Shown here: positions 46,601-58,585 of the stretch, piece by piece
How the letters are laid out: each line of letters starts with the position of its first letter
How positions within the stretch are numbered: position 1 is the stretch's first letter
Assembly (NCBI GenBank): GCA_025738555.1
Contig: JAOVFP010000002.1
Coordinates: forward strand, 8,184,001 to 8,248,000
Source: Cyathus striatus
Lineage: Eukaryota > Basidiomycota > Agaricomycetes > Agaricales > Nidulariaceae
Length of the DNA: 64,000 nucleotides
Direction of reading: 5' to 3'
Notes under the pieces: model-generated
Database searches by the model: none
The model's input: only the letters and a program-made list of their open reading frames with translations
Told to the model about the DNA's origin: nothing
Program-made: the position numbers and the translations under genes

Positions 46601-49600
46601 TCTCGGCCTATATTATTATGTACGTGTAGAAAGTCGTTTGTTTTCAAACGAGCATGGCGCATCTGCAATTTCTATGAAGTATGCAACCTCTTGAAGTACT
46701 CAGTAAAAGCACAATATGATATAGTTCCGATACGATGACTCTACAATCATAAATTCAAGATGGGGCCTTATCTTGACTTCAGCACCTTTAAATCAGTGTA
46801 TATGAAGGTTTCCCACCAGAAACGACATGCGGAGATATCCGCCCCCCGGTGCCTTGAGGAAACGGTGTCTCACGCTCCAAAAGTAGCATCATGCGCCCAT
46901 ATCACCGGCTCATGGCGCGCGTCGGGACGGAAAACGCCTTGGTCACTTTCAATTTTTCAGCGTTCTTTCACTTCTTTCCCATGACAATCAATTCGAACGT
47001 CACCACATTCGAAACTCTTGCGAAACGTAGCTTCTCTTTTACTTGGACCGTCGTAACGTGGATGATACTTTGATTGTGGCTTCTGTATTAAGGAACTTCA
47101 GACTGCCGGGATGGCATTCGTCGAAAACTAAGTCAAATGAAGAAACAGAATTAGACTTCTAACTTCTGACCAAGCTGTTTCCTTAGTAGAGGCTCCGATT
47201 CGGACATTCAACTTCTGGAATACCTTCACATTTCAATACCTATTCTCTGGTGAAAGGCGTGTACATGTAGTGAGCGTCGGTGCATTCCAACTTCTCCATA
47301 ATTTTTACCTTTACCGGACGTTGAGCCAATTCCAAATGTGATCTGAAACACCCACGACGTATATCTATTCTCATAACCGAAGGTGTGCATCACGCGTGGT
47401 AAGGAAAACGGCTGATGCTTCAAACCTCGATGCTATGGAAGTATAAATTTCTAATGCATTCAAAATTTGGATTTCTTGACGAATAATTACAACGCGATAG
47501 TCGCCATAGGAAATTCCGTGTGTTAAAGAGAACGCCGACATATCGATGGGGGTCGTCCTCGAGACCCTCTTTTACTCCCGCCTTGCCGTCTAGTTCGATC
47601 GAGATTGAGTGCGTGGGTCGCATCCTGAATCTGAAGCAGGCAATCAAAATCTCCCTTGCTGTTCTTGAAATTATTATCTTATCAGTCTTCGAGGTAAAAG
47701 ATTCCACCGTACAGCAACACCAGGCTCACTCTGCATGTTAAAACCACTATCGTACACTCAATGTCAATGGCAATAGCGTCCAGACAATACGTTAAGTGCA
47801 TGATCTCCCTTATCTCTAGAAGCCGACGGCCGTCGCTACGCACTTGCATTACAGTATTTTACATCACATGCCTGGAACGCGCCGTCTTTTCCGGGTTTCA
47901 TATTTGTCGCCAAATGGTCAGCAAAGCGGGAATTCCCTGGCGTACATACCCATCTCTTCAGTGGTGGGTCAGACGGTCTTGTATGATCCTCGTTGCAGGC
48001 TTTCAGTAGATGAATATGATATACTATTTGAAGCAGCGGCACTAATTCGATTGCCTCGTGCCAATGAGATGTTCGATGTTGTCTTTGGAGGAGGCTTACT
48101 GCTCTGCTTTAGGAGATGATATGACAGTTCAACAAGAGGAAACTAGATTAGGTCTATGACCCATTGCTGTGAAATCTTCACAGGTACTAGATCGACAACA
48201 GCAAAATCGAGATGACAGCTCTCTGCTCCGGAGGTCGGGCAGTCATCGAATGTCTCGATGTTCTTATCTTCGAGGAATACTGCATAATTCGATTGGCCTC
48301 GTGATGCGAGATCATGCATGGCTATAGCTCTGACATCGACAGGATTAACCTCCGCTCCAAGGGCGTGTTTTCCTCTCTGTTTCTTACACGTTTTTGTCAA
48401 CATTCTTCGGCTTATCTCACGGTCGATACTGCGTCGTCGGATGATCGTGGCAAGACGAAAGCAACGTCGAAGGTAAGTAAGTAAGTTGTATACCATGTCC
48501 ATGGCTCCGGAGCAATGTTCCTTGCGTACTGGAGTCGTCAACGATTGGCCTCATCTATCTGTTTCATCCAAATACTTTTCTTGAACCTTCCCGCGGCTGC
48601 GTCCTCTAATTCCACTTGCACTGCCCAGTTCGACGCCAGAACACCCAACATTACCAAACCGCCCCCAAATCCCTCCTTCTAGTGGTTCCTGGAGGTCAAA
48701 ATTTTAATTATGACTGACCACTTCAAAATCTCAAACGCAGATATAAAGTAAAGAGCCCAGAAGACCATCCAGGTCCCATTGATTCTGAACAATATCGCGC
48801 TCGTGCGCCATTTCGGCACCGCTGTCGAACAAGTTCATATATCACCCAACTTCGCGTTAGTGCAAATTCAAATTCCTCCTGTCAAGATTTTTTTTTGCAA
48901 TCTTTTGCGTAAACGTAAATCACACGCGATGAGAATGAGATAGGTTCCGATGGTGCTTGTCCTTATGAATGACAATTCTGCGTCTGTACACTTTGTTGTA
49001 TGTTAGATTTTGTGGAGTTAACGTGATTAGTTATATAGGGGGCTGGTAGCAATTGATGCGCTTGTTGAAAGTCTTGGTCTGATATTTAGTGTAAGATCAT
49101 CAATGGATCGTACACGTCTTATGAACACCAAGAGTTTAAGCGTACACGGGTCCCGATATCTTGGGCTTCTTTCTCGCTGGCCGATGTATAGCTCGCAACT
49201 AAATACCTATTCACTTGCCACAGTACGCTTTACATATACTACCGACACGCCATGGCTGTGCTGTACTAAAGTCTAAGTAATGGCCTCTTGCAACGTCCCC
49301 CAACAGCCGAAATCCCCAGGAGCTATACCAAACGCGTACACAGGTTGCTTAACTAACCAACAGATTATATGTGGGGGATGATTTTTTGAATGTTGTTGGG
49401 TGGCTGGTTGGTGGTGCCTATTCATTGATCGGAGTTGGGGGTAACTAACCGCCGTATATATAACTGTACACGATTCATCTGGTATATAGGAGCCGAGAGG
49501 TAGTTGGTGTGATGTGGAGTTGCTTATGTCGTTTGTGCAGTGTAGATACTTTTGTTAATGTTTCTCTCGTGTTTCGCGCTTTATGGTATCTATCGTATCG

Positions 49601-50153
49601 TACAATGATAATTATACGCGGCTTTGCGAGGATCGCACTGGGGTCAGGAATCAGGATCATCATAAGAAGCAGTGTGGTTATAGAGGGAGGGTCGAGCTAT
49701 ACGGTACTCGAGCCGACGGCGAATCTATATTAGGAGCATTGAGCCGCTGAGGGGGGTGGATATGTAGATCTGATTGCGAATACAATAGATAAGGAGGAAA
49801 CATAAGCGTATTTTTGTTTTGGATGTAGTTATTTATGGAGATAACGGTATTGCGCGCACACCGGAGCAAACATAATGAGAAGTGAGGGTATCTCCCCCTC
49901 CGTGTTCGTTTCTCACAGACTCAAACTGCCGCTCGGCAAAGTGGAGTGGGTTGCGATGGTGCATTGGAGAGATCTTAATGCAAAGTATTTTGACGGCGTA
50001 TGTCGTCTGTCTTGTCTCTTGTCTAGGTGGGACGTATTAGGACTGGCATTGGCTGGACAATTGATGAATGATGCAAGAGTTGATATGTATGTAGATATAA
50101 AAAATGATTTAATGGAGTATTTTACGTGTTAGTTGTAGTGCTGTGCCTAGGTG
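40665..50153. other. Gene-poor region, no convincing gene
   Basis: Nearly 9.5 kb with only short frames (the longest is 132 residues at 48143-48541, minus). No domain, TIR pair or LTR was recognised. The part next to 40664 contains the GMC promoter, with a repeated GGGGACGT and the palindrome GTACGCGTAC. The GC-rich motif CCGCCGG or its complement is concentrated between 42.6 and 45.8 kb. Confidence 0.5.
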
Positions 50154-52341
50154 TCAAGACTGCATTGGGGGCGTGGGGAGGATATCATCGTAACATTGAT
50201 ACGCTAGGTCGGTAGTTGCCTTGAGTGGTGGGCCCACATTTGAAACGAAAATGGGAAAAGTGAATTGGGAGCGACGGGCACCTTTGGGATCTGAGTTGAG
50301 GTAATGCACCCACACATATTGCGGATGGTGTGTGGTGACTGGTCTAAAAATGAAGTTCATACTATTATTGAAATTTGATAGCACGATACGGATGTCGGGG
50401 CCGTAGATATGGGAGATGAGAGAGGACGGGGTGGGAAGGGTGTTGCGGGAAATGACGAAGCGGGGAAGGGAAAGAGGCGCTGAGGAAGAGGAAGAAGGCG
50501 GCGGGGACTTAGATTTTGTGGGAGAGATTGGGTACGAAGACGAGAGGATGGAAGGCACAAGAGCTGACAGATCGCTGAGATATGGACCTGGATCTGTGCT
50601 CACCATCCCTGAGCTAGGTCTAATTCGGTTGGTACCATCATTCGGCATCCTTACGGCAATGCCACAACAACAGGTATTCGGCGGCTCGGCAGGTGGTTTG
50701 ATAATTGAGCCATGGCGAGCCAAAGTGCAAAGGGGGAGTACTGAAGTACAGCTGAAGTATGCAAGGTTGAGATGAAGATTAAAAACTTGTAATTTATGTA
50801 TGTCAAATTGTGGATATAAGCACCATAGCTATAGTATATACTATAATATGTATCTACAACTGTTCAATTAAACAAAATGATTGTAGTGCACGACTGATCC
50901 TATAGAGCGCTATATCAATGCTCCAGAGTCCACTTGAATGACTTCGCATTCGAAAAATGCGATGAAGGGCGGGTACATCATGTGTACCTACAACGTGCAA
51001 TAGTTCAATCCAGGTAATTTTATGAACACGAAGTTGTTCAAGGGACTTCAAAGCACTGAGATACTATAAAATTATCGGTTCGTATGTGACTAGAACAATA
51101 GATATGTATGAAAGTACACCGGAAATTTTTGACGTCAAAATAATTTCTCTGTGTCTTCGAGCTTTTGTTTGAGTTGCAAGTGCTAAATGTACTATGTTAC
51201 TTTCCTAACAAGTGGTGGCGTACACTCCCCAAATGTCCCGTCTGTATCCTTGCATGAGTAACATGCACCACTGTCCTTTAAATCATAAAAGCAATTATTA
51301 GATCTAACTTATAAAAAAAGGTATACTCGTTAGACGTTGCTCCACTGGATATGACCTAGTGTTAAATGCATGCATTACATAACTGAAGTACCTAGTGCAA
51401 AGAACTTCCAGCCTTTCTGATCGCAAGACCACCATGATTGGCAAACAGATAGGACTCAAGTATCTCTTTTAAAATTGTACTTGGAGAAAGAGCTGCAGAA
51501 AGTACATGGATTTGAGGGTGAAGGGGAAGTATGTACATGAACAGAGGAAGTATGAGACAGTTGAACATTACTGGGATGTACACTAGATACAGGTGTGGGC
51601 TGGCATGTTGGTTGAATCGAAAAGATGCGACACGTCTTCGAACACGCTATAAGATAGGTGAGATATTCAGTTATTCAAACGTTCACGTTCATGTTCAGAT
51701 TCTACGCTGCTCAGCTGTTGCTCGGGGGCCCGGAGCGGAGATTTAAAAATGCATCACCAAACAGATTGTTTGCTAATTGTTTGCTATTGCTTGGTGGGGG
51801 GGGGGGGGGAGGGGACACCCACCGTGGGAATGGGTACGAGATCGGCGGATCTGTCAGCTCTTGGGAAGGCACGTGTGTGGAAATGGGGTGCAGTTCGAGA
51901 GAGTCGGAAGGGAGCTGAATTGGGAAGTCAGGAGGGGGATGGAGGGACCCAGGAGGATGGACGGTGGCAGCCGCAACGTCTAAACTCAGCGCAGAGGCAG
52001 ATCTGGATTGGATTGGATTGGATAGGAGAGCCATACGCGGACTTGACCAAACTGGGTAACGATTCACATGGGACGGCGTGACTATGAGATTGATGGGGAG
52101 ATGGAGTCGATGTCACGGCAGAAATGATATTATTTTGTGTTTTGTTTTTGTTAATAGGTTACGTTTACGTACATCGACAAAAGCGAGGCCAAGACAAACA
52201 AGTGTATTCCTCGTCTCCTCAAAAACTCGGCTTTGCTCAGCCTAGGCTATCCAAGATCGCTCCCGTTTTTCGCCCCAGGGGAAATCATCAGTCCTCCTTA
52301 TTACCCTTCGCAAACCCTGCATCGCCCCTCAGCTTGCTATT
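50154..52341. other. Upstream region of the zinc-finger gene, no assured gene
   Basis: A 189-residue minus frame (50154-50723) and a proline-rich minus frame (51711-52067) are of low complexity and unsupported. A 14-G run lies at 51796-51809 and a TGGAT pentamer repeat near 52005-52021. The part before 52342 presumably holds the promoter and leader of the zinc-finger gene. Confidence 0.45.
51796..51809 (+). repeat. Run of 14 G followed by AGGGG
   Basis: A long G homopolymer close to further G runs could form a quadruplex and is also error-prone in sequencing. Confidence 0.9.
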
Positions 52342-53703
52342 ATGCCGCGCGCAGATTCCTCTACCAAGCACTCTGGCTCACTGAGTGGCCAGTACTACCA
52401 CACCCAGTTCAACAACACCCACCCCACCACCTCGCCATACACCGAGTCCTCGTCGTCGTCCACTGCATCCTCGACACCGACACAGAGTGCAGCCTCGAGC
52501 CCATCAGCAACGGCGGCACCGAAGAAGAAGCATGTCTGTCCGACGTGCGACCGGGCCTTCACGACCAGCGGGCACCTCGCACGGCACTCTCGTGTGCACA
52601 CTGGCGAGCGCAACCACAAATGTCCGTTCCCCGGCTGCGAGACACGGTGCTCACGACAAGACAACCTTCAACAACAGTGAGTACATTGTTTGTTTTTGCT
52701 GTGGGTGCTGTGAGAGAGGGTCATGCGGTCGTCATGGGCGGTGTCTATGACCTTCCTATTTCGTCATTTGACGCTTCTTCCGTGCTTTTGCGTGATGTGA
52801 CACACGATGCTGACTGCTTCTCTTCTACAGCTACCGCATTCATCTGTCCCCGGCTCGCGCCGCAGCTCGACCCGCTCTGCCATTCGCGCCATGACCAATG
52901 CTGGTTCTGCCCCTGCCCCTTCTCGCCGTGGAAGCACCCAGTCTCTTCCGGACTCGTCTATCCCACCCCCACCCCCGTTGTCCTCGCCGCCGGCACTCGA
53001 GCCAGCTCGCGTCTACCACCACGGCTCGCCCCCCGACTCGCCTCCGCCCTTGGCTCCTGCCACTCTCCCAGCTACCGCACACCACCACCATCTAGCGCAC
53101 GCTGAGAGGTCCTCCTCATCGCCAGAGGCCTACTCCCCCATCATCCCGCAATACGGATCCTACAGGGGGTCGTACGACAGCAACATGTCTCAACAGCAGC
53201 AATACGCTTCTTCCTCCTCCTACCCTTCCCCATCATACTCGCACAACGACAACTACTCTTCCGGAAGCCTGTCCTCGCGGCACTCGATCTCACACATCTC
53301 CAACCCGCAACATCAGCCTGTTCAATCATCCAGTGCATACTCTGGCCCCTCATCCCCCGCATCCTCCCACTCTGTCTCCTCGCACACTTCAGGGCCGCCA
53401 ACGCCTACTTACCCCGTGTACGCAGATGATGGGCATTACTCCCAGCAGCAGCAAGTGCATCATTCGCTGGTGTACGCACATCATCAGCAGCGTTTTGACT
53501 CTCCCCCGCCTACGCTCGCTCCTATCCAGGACGAGAGGCTCATTAGGAGGGAAGAGCGCGCTGGATCGTATATGGGCCATGCTCAGCAGATGGGTAACGA
53601 TTATGGTTATGCACCTCAGCATCATCATCAGCATGTTGCTCTCGGTCATGGTGCGTGGAAGCAGGATCCCGGCATGGGGAGGAAAGCTGTTGTGGGCGTG
53701 TAA
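52342..53703 (+). CDS. Two-finger C2H2 transcription factor, frame disturbed at exon junction
   Basis: This is a nuclear DNA-binding protein. Exon 1 (52342-52676) encodes a Ser/Thr-rich start, a basic PKKK, finger 1 (CPTCDRAFTTSGHLARHSRVH) and most of finger 2 (CPFPGCETRCSRQDNLQQ). The fingers resemble the Nrg1 type of fungal repressors. A 154-nt intron (GTGAGT...CTACAG, 52677-52830) follows. Splicing there completes finger 2 as HYRIHL, but then the frame is off by one from the long downstream frame (52831-53703), which is rich in Ser, Pro, His and Gln. One extra C in CTGTCCCCGG at 52846-52853 would restore continuity. Alternatively an acceptor at about 52865 (GCCGCAG) keeps the frame but loses the last His of finger 2. 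The gene is real; its exact product is uncertain. Confidence 0.78.
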
Positions 53704-56700
53704 TTCCCGCCGCACTCTAGATGTAGTATAGAAATCATTGCTTTCTTTTTTTCTCTTCATTCACTCTAGGGTTTTGGTTTCTCTTTCTTTCTATGTGTAC
53801 ATGTATACCGGCAGCTCATCCTATGCCCTCTCTTCTATTGCTATCGATTACTAAGGCCGTAACGTATATACATATGTACTTAATTTGCCATGGTCTTGCG
53901 GATTAAAAATTTGATTTTTTGTTACAAACATTTCATTATGCTCACAGTGGGTCGTCGAAGCCAGAGAAGCACAGGGAGAGAAGAAGGCGTGTCCACTTAT
54001 CAGTCCGATCCTGGACCAAGTTCGACATACGCGAACAGCGTAGGTGCGTGGCACGTTTTTTTTAGTGTGAGCTTACATACAAGACGTTTCAAGGTCCCCG
54101 TTTCTCTAGCGCGATGCACGACTTTGACAAGTCTACAATATTGTAATACTTCAAAATTATCATCTTCATATGACCACCTCCGATGTCGGGACGGGCTCAA
54201 GATGTTCCGTACCGGTGTATACTCTAGATAATGACTGACATCTCTAGGCAGGTAATTTTGTGCCTTGTGATATAGAGCATTGAAGACGAAGACGCCATGT
54301 CATTGTTCCAGAGCAGAGCCAGTTTTGCGGTCCCTCCTGCAGCCTTTCCCGCGCGCGGTCGGGATATGCGGTGATGTATGCGAAATTACGCTCTTATGTT
54401 CAAACACCTTTGACATCGATGCCGTTTCGGCTGTTTTTCGTATTGTACATAATGTAGGTGTCAGACAGAATCTTCGACTTCTTTTTTTTCTTTTTCTTGT
54501 TCTTTCAACTTAGTTTTGTTTGACACTCGTTATATTCACACTCGAGGAAATGTATGTGGCTGGCTCCTCGAATTCAAAGCTCAAACATCTTCTTTTCGCG
54601 AGCGCCCGCCGATTGTTAAGCGCGGATTTAGGTTATTGCTATCATCAATGTTTTTTTTGGTTGGGAGGCGTGTTTTGTACTTCCCCACGTTGAGTTGGAG
54701 TGGTACTGTAGAAGCACGGTTTGCGATGCCCGAAGCTGCGAAGAGGATGGAAGAAGGTAATTAATCAGTTACCTCCCCCGCCTCTGCTCCGTTGCATTTA
54801 CCTTTTTTTCGTTTGTTCTTCTACACCCACACAGTGACACCTCATACTACGTAGGAACTCGAAAAAAAAAACGGAAGCAAAGTCGCCTCTAGTAGTCGCC
54901 TTCGTTGATGACATCAGACACGACGCTGCGCTGCACAGCCTACCTCTTTGACAATCTTGATTTCTCGACTAACCGTTACCCACCATCCAATTTCCGTGTG
55001 CATCATTTTACTGCTTTTTGCTTTTTTTGGGGAGGTTTTTTTAAGTGTCCATTGCCGATGTTTCTGCTATTAAAAGTGTTGCCCGGAAAACCATACTTAT
55101 TTTTGTTCATCCAGCGTGTTGCTAACTATAATAATTTGAATATTGACGCGACGACAAGCGTGTGCTGGGTAGGTAAGTAAGTACTTAATGCCGCACGCCG
55201 CAAAGTGTATACATTCTCCGGCCGGCTGGCTCACAGTTGGTCAGTGCGTTTGTATTGAACACCTGTTTTTGGTTATACTCCCGTTGGGACGGAGGCCGAT
55301 CGAGACCAACTTTGGTTCCCCAACGCTGGCTTCCTAGCACCCATCATCATCATACGCTTTGTCAAATTTGCGCTCACGAGGTTGATGATATCGCCGTCTG
55401 GCGCAACGTGTATCCACTTACTTGTAAGCACCTTGGAGTGTGTGGTGTTTACTTCTATCTTCTTCAGACTCCAAGGTTTCCAAGGTTTTTGTTCCCAGAT
55501 GGCGCTCTGAGCGTTGACGTGTGTGATGCTTTTTTATCCTCGTCATTCAAGCTTCTGCGTTGCTTTGTTCACGTTGCGGACTTACGACAGATTGTTTCAA
55601 TGACCGAGCGCGGTGAACGTTACGGCCGATGTGTGCGGTCTTGCATACGGTGATGAATTCAATTACTTGTTCATACACGTTTCGTTGCAACCATTCGCAA
55701 TGCGCGCAGCTGAATCTACGTTCTTGTCTTTACAAATTCTGTGCATTTTGTGTTGTGTATTTCAAATTATTGCGATCGGGCTCAACCACTGGAATGGTAA
55801 CATGACCTTCTCCTATCTTTGAAGCGGTGCAGTGTTTTAATTTATTGCATATGTGTACGCTCACCAATCGCCGTTCCCCTATTTGCAGTTTACCGACGAT
55901 TACCCCACAATCTTGTTCTGGGTGAGTTAATCAATCGTTCCTGGCACGCCACCCGTTTTCAAAACAGCGTCTTATCTGCTCTGGGGTGCCCCCACTACGT
56001 TGTCTGGTCGACGGAAAGCTTGAGCGGAAGCTTAGAGCCCTGGAATGCTTACTTCCCTGTTTGTCTGTACTTCTTTCGAACCTGATGCACCCTGTAGATC
56101 AGCTTATGTGCGTTATCACATCCACCCTCGGTGGATTATACACGATGATTATCATTCTTTACTTGATACCGCCTATGGTGAACGTCGGGGCGATATCGTC
56201 CGCTTAGACAGTCCGAATCGCTGCCACCTGTTTCTTTTCGTTTCCATTTGTTTCAACTACCTCGGCCACGCTCGAACCAGAGGACTGGGATATCAGCATG
56301 TTTTTTACGAAATTAAATTCTAACTGATACATATACCTAACGATCTCTCCCACAATATGGCTTTATTTTGAAGCGTATTGCTTTCGAACATTTACTCAAG
56401 CTCATTATGGTTTACGGTTTACCAGGTCCCTGGCTTCTGTTGAAATATCATGAATTTCTGCATTACTACAGTCGTTTGGGGCGTGTCAGTTGACATTTTA
56501 TTATATTATCTGGCGTCTAACCGCCACAATTTGTGGAGTGTACTATCCTCTGTCGCTGCGAGCTTGTCCGTCATGTATCCAGGTAAGGCATTTCCGTTTT
56601 ACTGCGACTTCATCCTGTTGTCGCTGAGTTTCGATACGGCATGTATCTCGCATGTTATCCCATGTACTTTATGATTTATCTTACGTAGAGCTTCATTGGC

Positions 56701-58550
56701 GTACGGCGTTCATTTGCGAAGGTTCCGCTTCTGACGATCCATGATCATCACATGGCGCTCCTCGTTACATAAATCCTTACAAGTGCCATTCTCGGAAGCG
56801 TCACAAGAACACGCAGCGCTCCTGCACCAGCTCGCTGACTTGAACTTTACAAAACCTATCCAGTTTTTAGAATTTAAGTTGGGACCTCAATCGTGAATGG
56901 CTCCGTTTTTGTCTGGCTTTCCCACGAGACTAATTATACCGTCTCTTATCGCCTCGACCTTGAGCTCATCATGTTGTTTCAGGTCTTGGAAAGCGTGTTC
57001 GAAGCTAAATTTTTTTTCTTCCACCGAACTTCGGGGACACTTCGTTCGTAAAGTACGTTTGCAACGTTTTTTCTTCATGTCCGGTCGTTTCTTGAGAATT
57101 GGACTGAATAAATATAGAAATGCCGACCCCTCAAACGGATCCGCTGTTGTGCAATCTCCACTGCTACTTAAAAGGCATTGGTTAACATCTTCACATTTGA
57201 ATGACGTGTGGCGACTCCGAACAACGATACGGAATGCAGGACTTATAAGTATTGATGTTACTTACAAATTGACGTGAAGAAAGTGATTATGTTGATTAGA
57301 TTATCTTCCTCACACGGTTGTAACAGTCTTCTGCAACACAATTGCAATTAGTGACTTCGATGTGAATGGACATTGCCGTGTAAGAGCCACATTAAAACCA
57401 GGAACGACTACGTAGAAATTCCTACATTCTCTATGGATTAGTGATATGAGAAGTGGGGATAAAAGTTGTCACAATAATTGAATAAGCTAGCGTTGTCACA
57501 TCAGATTCAGAACGTCGGAGAATAGTTACGATGTAGGCTCCGCGACAAAAAAAGATCATGTCACATAGTAAATCGCATCATTCCAAGGCTACTCGTTCTA
57601 CGTTCCATCCGTTTCTGAGTCATTCTATGAATCTATATGTGCCGGCGGGAAGGTGGATTGTCAGAAGCAGGGACCGCATGTTCCGCCGGCATATGTTCAA
57701 CGTATCTGGGTCCGGTATGCAACTCAGGGGGCATTGTTACTATAATCCCTGTAGAATCCCTGATCGTCAAACCCACATATTCAGGTAGCGTTTCATACGG
57801 TATATCATTCGTTGGACTCTCGCTCTCTCACAGTGACAGGAGAACAGGTATATCGGTAAATGTGAGCCACACATGGTACACTGTATGTCGATGCAGAATG
57901 TGCAACCCAGCTAGAACCTAGGAACTACATTGTTTACCAAGATTAATTACGACTGGCGGGTAAAGCGGTGTCTGACTTTTTATCGACATAAGTCCAGTGT
58001 ATATGGTGTTACAAATTTGGTTCTCCCCTTTGGTGAAGATCGTAGAATTAAGGCATACTTGTAAATTCCCTGGCATCAATAACAAAAAGCTCCTCTCTTC
58101 GCATGAAACCATGCGTGCTTGTACGTCTATACGTATTTAGAACCCTCCTCTTTTTAAATACCGTTGAAGATTCGAATAGAGATTTCTTCAAGCCGGCGGT
58201 AATGCCAAAGGATGCGTCGTTCGAGTGTCAGTTCCTCTATCTCCTTGCAGACCCTGAGATAGTAACTAGATTGATGAATAAAGTGATCATTGAGAATTTA
58301 CTGACGAATCATATTTGAAAACACATGTCTTTAGCGAAACTACTCGAGCTTTCTCCTTCAAACTCACACATTCGCCAAGGTATCTCGTATGGGATGTTAA
58401 CGTTGTGAGAGTTGACCGAGCGGTCACGACATAGGGAAGGCCATGATGGCATCAATTGAACAGGGTGTAGAAGGTGCAGATAGACCATTTAGTAGCATGC
58501 GTCTGTGCAGGTCTGTGCGTGGGGCACTATAATACTTTATCTACTTCTCA

Positions 58551-58585
58551 GGGACCGAGCCGCAGGCTCAGCGTCCCGCCGGGAC
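58551..58585. repeat. Cluster of GC-rich mini-hairpins
   Basis: GAGCC-GCA-GGCTC (58557-58569) and GTCCC-GCC-GGGAC (58573-58585) are two five-base stems with three-base loops set three bases apart. GGGAC at 58551 can alternatively pair with GTCCC. The surroundings are AT-richer. Confidence 0.6.

Noticed and set aside
48143..48541. 132-residue minus-strand frame in the gene-poor region
   Set aside because: Composition is acceptable but there is no recognisable domain and no supporting splice or neighbour evidence; left as possible chance frame.
50154..50723. 189-residue minus-strand frame
   Set aside because: Middle part is Pro/Ser low complexity and the overlapping plus frame is of similar length; neither looks like a known protein.
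52233..53105. 290-residue plus-strand frame across the zinc-finger locus
   Set aside because: It runs through the intron and out of frame with the clear zinc-finger exon, so it is a shadow of the real gene.
54905..56674. Series of overlapping plus-strand frames of 70-138 residues
   Set aside because: I tried to see a multi-exon gene here, but the pieces share no domain and splice sites did not give a coherent product.
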